A DNA stretch of 64,000 bases. Source: Notolepis coatsorum (Eukaryota > Chordata > Actinopteri > Aulopiformes > Paralepididae). Every line of letters starts with the position of its first letter. The stretch's first letter is position 1. Positions 1 to 9,900 of this stretch are shown here, one piece after another. A program made the translations under genes and the position numbers. Location of the stretch: assembly GCA_963971535.1 (NCBI GenBank), contig OZ020592.1, forward strand, positions 56,734,836 to 56,798,835, read 5' to 3'. The notes under the pieces are model-generated. The model saw only the letters and a list, made by a program, of their open reading frames with translations, was not told the DNA's origin and searched no databases.

Positions 1-357
1 GCAATACTTTCATTCTGCACCTTTTCTAAAAAGCTCTGTGTATCTCTTTAAATGTTTTATTTTTCTACATGCACCTTTAAGTACAATTGTGGGTATTTAA
101 ATTGTTCTACTTTTACTTAAGTCGAATTTTGAATGGAGGACTTTTTTTGTTTTTTTTTTATATACAAGAGTACTATTTGATCTGGGTATTTCTACTTAAA
201 CTTAAGTACTTAAAGAACTGTATACTTCTTCCACCATGGTTTAGACAGATCACCAGGTTGCAAAATGCAAATGAGCTTCTATGTAATAGGCTGCATGCAT
301 AACTTGACCTATAAAGAAATGGACCAAACTGATCAAGCGTGTTAGTGTGAGACTAAC

Positions 358-440
358 CTGGCCTCTTCAGACTGGGCCCTGGCCTCAGTATGCAGCATCC
401 CAGACAAACAGATGACCACCATTGCAAATAACACCTTCAT
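358..440 (-). CDS. First coding exon of an unidentified secreted protein (partial, 5' end only)
   Basis: On the minus strand an ATG at 440 opens 27 codons plus 2 nt. They begin MKVLFAMVVICLSGML and continue HTEARAQSEEA: a short charged start, a hydrophobic stretch and a small-residue region, as in a signal peptide with cleavage near residues 18-22. The exon ends at 358 before a GTTAGT donor, and an AAAAG acceptor lies just upstream of the ATG (exon start about 445). A non-coding exon with a GTAAGC donor and a TATA box lie in order further upstream, so this looks like the start of a real gene. I see no second coding exon at 1-350, which is AT-rich, so the rest lies left of the window. Small fish apolipoproteins and secreted peptides are built this way (TATA promoter, non-coding exon 1, signal-peptide exon 2), but I cannot name the family. 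Confidence 0.6.
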
Positions 441-613
441 GATGACTTTTGAGGGATCAAAAGAATAATAATCACATGTAAAATTCAGTTTAGCCTTATT
501 AGTTCATTACTGTACAGTGTGTAAGACTAAATCATTTGTCAAATATGATCTTGAACAAATGCAACATATGAGAACATTCTTAGCCTATATCCTTGAATTT
601 AATTGAGGCTTAC

Positions 614-673
614 CTTAGAAACAGTGGCAGTTCTTCGATGTACAGTCACAGCTACAGGCTACTTATCCTTGTT
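614..673 (-). other. Non-coding first exon (5' UTR) of the secreted-protein gene
   Basis: On the minus strand the sequence ends CTAAG followed by GTAAGC, a near-consensus donor (GT at 613-612). Its 5' limit of about 673 is inferred from the TATA box 25-30 bp upstream. No ATG in it opens a useful frame. It pairs with the acceptor near 446 of the signal-peptide exon, implying an intron of about 165 bp. Confidence 0.5.
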
Positions 674-700
674 GTGAGTCATCTTGAGAGTTGACGACCA

Positions 701-707
701 TTTTATA
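701..707 (-). promoter_or_regulatory. TATA box of the secreted-protein gene
   Basis: The minus strand reads TATAAAA at 707-701, placed to set transcription start near 671-676, just 5' of the non-coding exon with a good donor. Its position relative to the two exons is the support; a lone TATAAAA would not be enough. Confidence 0.5.
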
Positions 708-978
708 CAGTTTCTCTGATATCACTGGTACCATAACAGGGATATTAGCGAGGAAAACACCTTACTTACACCCCATTAGAACATTAATTAGCGACACCAA
801 CACAAACCTTGCTACTGATAAGCAGCATTCTAATAAATGATTACCTCTCAATTACCTTTCAATTATACTTAAAGCTCCAATCCCAAAATGTTGTAACCGT
901 CTAAACTTTGGATGTACAATATGTACTACATATGTTGTTCTTGACATGTAGATGGGAGTTATGCCTGGGATTTTCTTA

Positions 979-2448
979 ATTGATTGATTGATTGAAAAGT
1001 TTATTAACAGATTGCAGAATGGGTACAGTACAGTACAGCTCAATACATACAATTGTTAAGAGGATGCAGACCTGAGAAAGACTTTCGTCTTGTTTCCATC
1101 AGGGTCCCCCATTTTCAATTCATCATATGACACACATGACATACAGATAGACAGTACTGCTACATCTATACATTTATGACATACCAGATTTTCAAATACA
1201 GTACTGTTTGTGATACTAAAAAAATCCAGAAGTAGAGTGTATATACATTTGACATAGAAACTGTGCATTGGGGGAGGTTGGGTAGGTGGGGTGGGGCTGT
1301 ACATTGGAGGTGGGGGGGGGGGTTGGGTAGGGGGACACTGTACATTGGAATACTGACATACATTTGACATAGAGACTGTACATTGGAGGAGGTTGGGTAG
1401 GTGGGGTGGGGTTGGGTGGGGCTGTACATTGGAATACTGACAAAGCCATGCTTGGTCTTTATTGTACAACTGGGTTAGGACATTTGTAGGGGCCAGTTTT
1501 GACTTGCAGTCTCCCGTAGGTGTTCTTTGAGAGTGTTTTTGAAGGTGGGTAGTGATTCACATTCCTTTACAGCTTTGGGTAGGGCGTTCCACATTGTTGT
1601 AGCATAATTGCGAAACGTGTTTAGTCCCTTGTTTGAGCCGAATCTGGGTTTTACATGATTTGTGGAGCTCCCTCTGTGTGTATTCACTGACCTTTGGGAA
1701 GTATTTTGACATGTACATGGGTACCTTGGTCGTGTAGTGTATCTTGTAGACCAGGCCCATTGCAAGTTGCTGTACTCTGTCGTCTACTCTAAGCCATCCT
1801 AGGTTGGCAAAGTGTGCAGGGGTGAGGTGGGTTCTAGGTGTCAGGTCAAGCAGTAGTCGGACTAGTTTGTTTTGAGATGTTTGTAATTTGGTTTTTAGTG
1901 CCTTTGAGGTGCTTTGGTACCATGAGGTGCAAGCATAGTCGTAGTACCCTTGAATGAGTGCTCCTGCCAGAGTCTTCAGGGTATTCTTGTTTACCAGGGA
2001 GGAGATCCGGTACAGGAATCGAGTTCGTTGATTGACTTTTTTTTATTACATTGGATGCCATTTTGTCACAGGAAAGATTAGCCTCTAGGATGGAACCCAG
2101 GTAGGTAATTTCATCTTTCCTTGTGACAATATTGTCACCCACTGTAACTGAGAAGCCGTCTGTTTTGCTGAGTTTGTTATTTGAGCCGAAGAGAATGGAC
2201 TCTGTTTTGACCATGTGTAATGATAGTTTGTTGTCGGCGAGCCATATGCAGATTTTGCCTAGTTCCGAGCTGAGGGTTTTTTCAACCTGTAACTTGTTCT
2301 TGTCAGAGACCAGCAGGGCTGAGTCGTCCGCAAACAGGAACAAGTTGCAGTCACAAGCTGACGACATGTCATTTGCATAAATTAGGAACAGTAGTGGTCC
2401 TAGTATGCTTCCTTGTGGAACACCACAAGCATAATCAAGCATTACTCA
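979..2448 (-). mobile_element. LINE (non-LTR retrotransposon) copy A, reverse transcriptase 3' half plus tail
   Basis: Read on the minus strand, the fragment enters at the RT core (GVPQGSILGPLLFLIY, then the catalytic FADD box in LFADDSALLV, near 2420-2310). It continues through the thumb (KLSLHMVKTESILFGS), is frame-broken near 2040-2050 at a run of T, and resumes with a C-terminal block containing FRNYATTMWNALPKAVKECESLP near 1640-1560. A GT-rich 3' region follows, ending in a (CAAT)n tail at about 1000-979. Motif spelling resembles the L2/CR1-Jockey superfamily. The copy is 5'-truncated and dead. The same tail occurs at 19449, 22880, 25720, 29250 and 52840. Confidence 0.85.
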
Positions 2449-2668
2449 AGAAGATATACAGGTCTATTTTACTCTCATGTTTACAAACATTTCACATTTC
2501 ATGTTTACAAACATTTCATATAATGTCAGTCCTTGTTTTGTCAATTTGAGAATAAAAGATTCCACTGTATAATGTTGGGTCTCAGTGGTGGGGCTACCCT
2601 TTTGTTTACATTTTGATTGGAGATTGGGGCTTTAAAACTGTGTGCGGGGAGCTGAGCTACTCTATTTA

Positions 2669-2790
2669 TTTAGCCTAAGTGCTATGTTTTGATTGGTTTA
2701 ATCAGGCTCATACATGTTTCCTTTGGTTAACAACCCAAAGGAAACATGTATGGAACATTAAACTAATCAAAATATAGCACTTAGGCTAAA
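2669..2790. repeat. Foldback (hairpin) MITE-like element
   Basis: Two arms of about 58 bp are near-perfect reverse complements. The left begins TTTAGCCTAAGTGCTATG at 2669, the right ends in its complement at 2790, and a small loop lies near 2731. No coding potential. The rest of 2449-3200 shows only AT-rich DNA and a short (ATT)n run near 3090. Confidence 0.75.
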
Positions 2791-3200
2791 TACGAGTCAG
2801 TAATGGATTGAAAATAATACAGCAAGATAAATAAGAAATGCATAAATGATGGAGCCTGGCCTGGGATGTGGTCCGACTGTAGCTTATCTACACCAATATG
2901 TACAGGGAAAGAAAACCAAGATAAAACGTGGAAAATGACACAATGCTTGGTGATTTTATGACTACACTAACATAATGGTAGATACTCTGTTAACATCACC
3001 TATACAGAGCCTAGTTTTTAGATAATTGGCTTAACGTTATAACCTTGGGATCCCAGTGAACAAAAAGTGCATTACAAATCCAATCTATTATTATTATTAT
3101 TATTATTAACCAAAATCACATGGTTATAATTTTAAGTGATATTACTTTTGTATAATATTGAACTCTGGCGCCCCCTACTGCCAGATACCTAGTTCAAAAT

Positions 3201-3920
3201 ACAAACATGGCCAATCCGGCATTATTACGCATGCGTAGTAGTCGGCGCTTTAAAACAAGTATTGGAAGAGGGGGACTTGAAGGCACTGCTGGCGGGCTAG
3301 AGTAACTATTACGGTAATATAGAAAAATATAATCCCATGCTATTTCAAACAATTATAAAATATAATACGTGTGCCTGTTTTGAATATACGTGTTTTAACC
3401 GCCTTGCTCTGAACGCACATTTTGAGTTAGCTAGCTAGGTAGCTAACGTTAGCCAGCTAGCTAGCTGTTATTGTTTTTCGTCATTTCGGGAGAAGCAAAA
3501 TGGAGGAGATGGCTGCATCCAGTGTCCTACGCAGTCACTCCCGAGCCCTGGTTACGACTCTCTGACTCAGAAACCAACTGAACGGGGACCGAACTCTCCA
3601 AACAACACGCTGCGTGTTGTGTGTCCAGTGCAATGCTAACGTAACTTAGCTAACGCGAGTTAAAGTCAGCATTTCAAATCCAGCCTGCTGCACGACGAAG
3701 GGAAGGATGCCCGGGACACTAGGCGCAGTGTAGTATCTCATGGTTTGTTCCGATATCTTTGTCTTTGCATGAGCTGAGTGTCGCCTCCAGGTCAGATGGA
3801 GAAACTGTTTCCAGTGATCCAGGTGATAACGTGTTCTTTGTGTTGCAGGGTTCGCGCTGCGGGAAGCAGTGGACGCTACACCGCCGAGACCTCGCAGAAT
3901 GAACAGTCGTCGTGTTCGCC
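3201..3920 (+). promoter_or_regulatory. msl1: Probable promoter and 5' UTR of msl1
   Basis: The stretch becomes more GC-rich toward the start codon. It carries an ACGCATGCGT palindrome near 3227, similar to an NRF1 half-site array. A pyrimidine-rich tract ending TTGCAG at 3848 could be an acceptor of a 5' UTR intron, making 3849-3920 the leader of the first coding exon. An upstream ATG at 3899 opens a 16-codon frame that overlaps the main start and terminates; it may act as a uORF. I see no TATA box. Exact TSS not determined. Confidence 0.4.
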
Positions 3921-6900
3921 ATGACTCTGAGATCAACTTTATATCCTAGTAATACGGGATTCAAGCTGAACCCAGACACGATCGACTTTGAGAAGACGCA
4001 CATTGGAGCCGCCACCGTGACTCCCGTCACCATCAAGCGGGAGTCCTGTGACTTTGTCATAGATGTGCAAGACTTGCAGGGGGGACAGATCCCCAGCAAA
4101 TCCAAGGACTTGGACCTGAATTTCACGAGTAAAGTTGCCCGGACAGCCTTGTTTGCGGCTCCAAACAAAGCGGGAATAGGTCAACAAGGGGATAATAAAA
4201 CGGTGGGGATCTTGTCCCCTCTCAGACAAATGGGGGCCGAGGGAACCCCGGTGAAAGGCAGACCCCTCCCCACGGACGGCATGGAGAACCCGAAGGACGC
4301 CGGGGCCGAGGAGAGCGCTAAGGGTGTCCCCGGCCCCGGAGGCCTCAGCGCCTCCATCGAGCTCAGCTCGGACGGCAAGTGGAGGAGTGTGAGAAAGACG
4401 CCGGCCAGCCCTCACACTCAGGCCAGCTGCCTCCGACAGATCGTCCTCCTGCAGCTGGACCTGATCGAGCAACAGCAGCAACAGTTGCAGTCGAAGGACA
4501 AGGAGGTCGACGAGCTGAAAGCTGATAAGGAGACGGTATATAATCGTTTTTTGTCTTTCCCAACCTTGGGAGGGTCAGGACCCTATTTTTGAAAAAAAGG
4601 GGTCACAAGACAAACACGTTAAAGGAACATGCCAATAGTATGGGAAATGCAGTCTTCTCCAGTCAGACAAGCAGATGGATACCAATGTCCTCCCTGTGCA
4701 TTCAATAGAAAGCTATTCGACTGCAAGCTAGCTTAGCACAAATCATGGAAGTGGATACGGATCAGCTAGCCTAGCTGTTGGCCAAAAACACCTCTCCTGG
4801 AGTTTTAAGCTAGGCTCGCGTATCCTATCCACTTCTGTTCATTTGTGCTAGCTTGCAGGCAGCCAGATGGCTTTCTACTGAACTGAGAGGAAATTCTCAG
4901 GAGAAGACGGTAAACATTTCCCATGAGGTTGGTGTGTTTCTCTTACGTCTGTAATAACATCTGATCTTTACTTTGTAATGGAAAAAACGTCCACCCAGCA
5001 CAGCAGCTTTTGGGATACATATTATGAATGACAGAAGTGTGGGGTTCACAGGAAACTTCCAACACCGGTGAAGGACTTCTTTCCCTCCAAAATATGGTCA
5101 GGATCCCCTGATTGGCTGGTATAACACATCATTCATTGCCAAGTTGATGTGATATGTCCTACACTGCTCTTTGGTCCAGATGACATACAGCTTGATGTAT
5201 ATTTGGAATTTTATTATCGATTAGGTACTCATTTGTCTTACTCATGTCATCTTTATTTGCAGCTTCTTGCGCGCATCGAGCGCATGGAACGCCGCTTGCA
5301 GCTCACAAGGAAGGACCCACGTGACAAGCGCCTTTTCCAGCCCCTGGAGCCATGGACCCCCGACAAAGAGGACATGTGGGACCTGGACGTCCCGGAGAGT
5401 CCCCAGACCAACACTCCCACGACGGCACTTCCGTTCAGTCGCGGCGGAAAAGGTCAAAAGAGGTAAAGGCGTGAAGCATGCCGGAGACGCTGTTCTGGGC
5501 TTGTATGGGGAATCAAATCAAACACTGGGCGATACGACCAGAAACCCGACTGGTTGTTGGAACATTCAGTTTAATTAAAATGGGCAAATAATTAAACGGC
5601 CGATACATTGAAGGAATCGATACACTTTCTGCATATCACCCAGCCCTGAGTAACATTCAATACTGCTTGTCGTGTGCAATACGCACCTCAGCCAAAGCCT
5701 GGTCACTAAATCCAAACACCTCCTACCCCATGCAGGAAATTTTGCTTTGGGGACTCAAAAGTCCAGAAGTCGCGGGGCAAGGGCCCCAAATTCAGCCCCC
5801 AGAAGTCAGAATGTGGAGGTACCCCTCCATACCAGAGGGAGCTGCGAGGCAGGGAGACCCCAGAGAAGATGCTCCCATGTAAAGAGGAGTCTGAGCTCAA
5901 TGCTCAGATGGAGGAGTTACCCTTCATGTCCACCACTGAGATGTATCTGTGTCGCTGGCATCAGCCGCCCCCCTCCCCTCTGCGTGATTCTTCACCTAAG
6001 GAGGAAGACGTGGCCAGTAAGTGGACTCCTTAGACATGCCTGTTCATTGTAATGAGATGAGATAACTGGTGTTGCTCTTCAGGGGGACATTGGCCTATCT
6101 CGAACCATGCCTTCTTTTCTTCCTGTATAGAGCCTACTCTTTGATATTCCTGTACATAATATAGAACTTCTTCAAACAAGTTTCCTTGTGAGTGACACTA
6201 TCTCAAACCCTGCACTCTTTTCTTGATCCTCTAAGCACAACAAACATTGTTCTTTGTTTGTCAACGGTTGTGATTGGAGGATCAAGAAGGCAGGGTTTGA
6301 GATAGGCCAATTTTGCTGTTGTGGACAGTGTCACAAGGCAACATGTGATTTGAAGAAGTTCTATATTATGTACAGGAATATCAAATAGTAGGCTCTAGTC
6401 TATACATATGCATAACTTTTATATAAAATCTGAAGTGTCCAGGTGACTACTGCAGTTAATAAAGCAATGTGTGAGGGAGCATATATATCAAGTCGATTAA
6501 TGGCATGCATTTTAAATATAATTTCCCTTTTGATTATAGACCAAGCTGTGCTTTTTTTATTGAATAGTTTGATTGGTAGATGGAAAACAAGCTGGTTGGA
6601 CCTTTCTTAACCTGTTGTAAATCAGAATATACAGAACTACCTGTTTAGTGTTCGCCAAGAGCTGAGTCAATTAACTAGAGAATGAAACCTGGTGGTGGGG
6701 CTACCCATTTGTTGATGTTTGGATCGCAGATTTTAATGTCCTTTTATAATTTCTCACTTTAGATTTTCTAGTTCCATCCTGGAGGGAAAATTGTATGGAG
6801 CCCTTGGGAGAGGAGGCTGCTGGCGAGATCCCAGAGGTGAGACACCACGCCAAGAACACAGAGATTTCACTTACAATGAAGTCCTATCTTTACAGCACTT

Positions 6901-9900
6901 ATCCATTATGTTTGTTTACTTGTCGTTACTAGATGAAAATCACCTTATGACCAGCGATGTCACTCACTCACTCACTCACTCACTCACTCACTCACTCACT
7001 CACTCACAATTGGCTCATATAAGTATATAAAACCTGGAAGACTCATATCGTTTCACTCCACCCACCTGCCATCCACTTAGATTACTTTCAAAATCGCAGC
7101 GAAACATATCGGAGAGATAGCTATTAATTTTTATGTTAGTTCTCACATGAATGTGCTTTCGGTGGAGGTGGGGGGTAGAGACAGCGGTGGAGGGTAGGGC
7201 AGTGATGAGGGATTTCCATTGAGCTACAACATCAAGGGGCTTCAAGATGTTTTTTTGTGGAACCAAACATGGACAGACACTGCAACATAGCCATGGTGCT
7301 GTGCTATTACTCTGTTTAATATGCTATATACAGTTCAGACAGCCGATTCTGTCCATTTAAGCCTACTTAAAATTGTATTCTTGAAATAATTCTGTAGCAT
7401 AGGCTATATAGCTTACCATCAGTGTTTAAAACATTTTCTTGCCGTTGTAAGCCAAGCATTTCACTCTTAATAGCACCAAGCCATAAAGATTGCAGACAAA
7501 TGCAGTGCATCCAGGGATCAATTTGCTTAATGATACTTCTGCATATTCCAATCGTAGGCTACTTTTCATCTGCAAATGCGTGAAGGACATTAGACAACCA
7601 GGCAAGCACCCACAGTCCTTAACCAGCTATGCATATGCGTATCAGCTGTTTCAAATGCAAATCGATCTGGGTCGAGAGGGAGTGAAATCTGCCATAAACA
7701 ACTTGCGAGGTGTTTGTTAGCCTTCGGTTAAAATGGAAAATGATTCACACTAGGTGGAGAGAAATTTGTGAGTTACTTTCTCTCTGGGTTGCCAGGCTGC
7801 ACAAAACATATTCAGCATTGTGTATGAAGAATATTACATGGTTTGCATCAAACCTCTAAGACACCATCCTCTACTTTTACTGCATATTTAACCTGTTCCC
7901 CCCCACGGGGTCGGTACCGACCCCTTTTTGACATTATTATCATATATTAATATTTTTATGAGTGATGCAATAAATTTGCGTTTTTTAAAATCAAACGTTT
8001 TCAAGTATTATTATCACTACTATGTCACAAATACATGTAGAATGTAAAACGTTAGGTTGGCAATAGTTTAGCAATAGGTTAAAAGTGAGTTTTTATCATT
8101 TTAAGTTTTTTTTTCAACTCGCGTTTCTTGACCCGGAAGCGGAAATGAAAATGTTGAACGATCAGAATTGGAATCTTTTTGCGGCCATTTTCAAGAGGAC
8201 CTCGCTAGCTATCTGGCAGTGTTGAAATTTCACCAAACTACACTTCCTGTGGTCCGCTATGGTCGTTCAAAGTTCGGCGTTCTGAAGCAATCATATCAAT
8301 AATTCTTATGATTCGCGATAATAAGCTACAAAAGGTAACGTTTTTGACAAATATTGAAACGCAGTCAGTTTCTCCACACTATTGTAATCATGTAGGAAGA
8401 ATCAGATCTGAAATTAGTTACAGAATGATTACACTGTGGGAGAAATAAAAAAGTACAGTCGATTACATTAAATAACTGTATATGTTATTACGCATGCCTG
8501 GTGATACTATATCCAAATTGAACTCGGCCATTTGAAAGATACCATATGTATATATATATAAATGTGCGAATTGGCTATAATAAGGTAATGTATAAGCATA
8601 TATTCTATATTCTATAATAATATTTCAAATTGCATTGGTCCGGATGGGAGAATTCAGTACTGTATATACAAAACCTTCAATTTTATCATCTTCCCTTTAT
8701 TAATTTCCTTAGATCTTTTGTACACATGATCTCAAGAGGGTACTGAATTAGCCCAGTGGCAGTTTTTTAAGTTTGGTCATTATTATCATGGTTTTATTCA
8801 CTGTCAAAGATGAAAAGAAAAATCATAATTCATATTTTCCTTTGTTTCATCAGAATTTAAGCAAGCCTAGTAATAGACACAATATTTCTGACACTGAGAA
8901 TACATTCATTGAGGTCCATAGATGTTCCTAGATACCAAGAATATGCAAATAGCCCTTGTAGAAGTGGAGCAATATTCCATTTACCTAGGTATACATTTTA
9001 TGCAGATTTTCACCTGGGGTGGAACAGGTTAAGTGTTCTTCATGAACTCCAGTATGTAATTTCTGTACCGCTGATCTTAGTTTGAATACCCCCCTTAAAG
9101 CTTGTGAAGCTCACTTCTTTGCACGTGCACAAATGGGCCCAATTCACTCTGCCTTTTGGCCATGCTGTGAAGCGATTAACTGGGGCCTTGGGTTATCCGT
9201 GCTGCCCCTAGTGGCTGCTCACAAGCGTTGCATTTAGTGTAAGATGAGTTTGCTTCACATCTCTGACACTGCCCTTGTTAGGGGTTCAAGCCGTAGGCTG
9301 AAACCCTATTGTTATTGTTGATATTTTCAGAAATGTTTGCACAAATTCCAGTGAGATGGTAGCAACATGAAATTTGTCCCATTGATTGGAAGTTGTGTGC
9401 AAATAGTGTCCCAAGAAATATGACCCTAAAGGGGGTGCTATAATTAAATGTCAAACTTTTGACTGAAAAGTCATAACTCCTACGCCATGAGTCCAATATA
9501 CATGAAACTTGGTAAAGACATCCATCTATCCACCCTCTACAAATTTGCCTCAAAGGCCCATAACGTCCGCTGTATTGGATTTTCTGCCATCTTGAATTCT
9601 ATGAAAGGCATGTTTTTGACCTCTCCTAAACCGTAGGTCCAATTGCTACCAACATTTCTGTGGATAATTAGTGGATCAAGCTTATCAAAAGCACAAGCTT
9701 GTTGATATATTTTTTTTAGTTTTGAAGATATTGACCAATAAACTTCAAAAAGGTTGCAAGACGACAACCGTTAAGCCAATCATCATAAAACTGGCAGGAT
9801 ATGTCCAGACATATACCCTGAACGTTTGTTAAAATGTACCACTAGGGGGCACTACAAATGCAAGAAATGGGCATGCAACACAAATCAACGTTTTTTTTGT

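Noticed and set aside
1056..1469. Proline-rich minus-strand frames (PPPP, QCTV, SNVQ repeats), also at 22313-22746
   Set aside because: They are translations of the GT/AC-rich LINE 3' UTR, repeated in each LINE copy, with no conserved start or splice signals.
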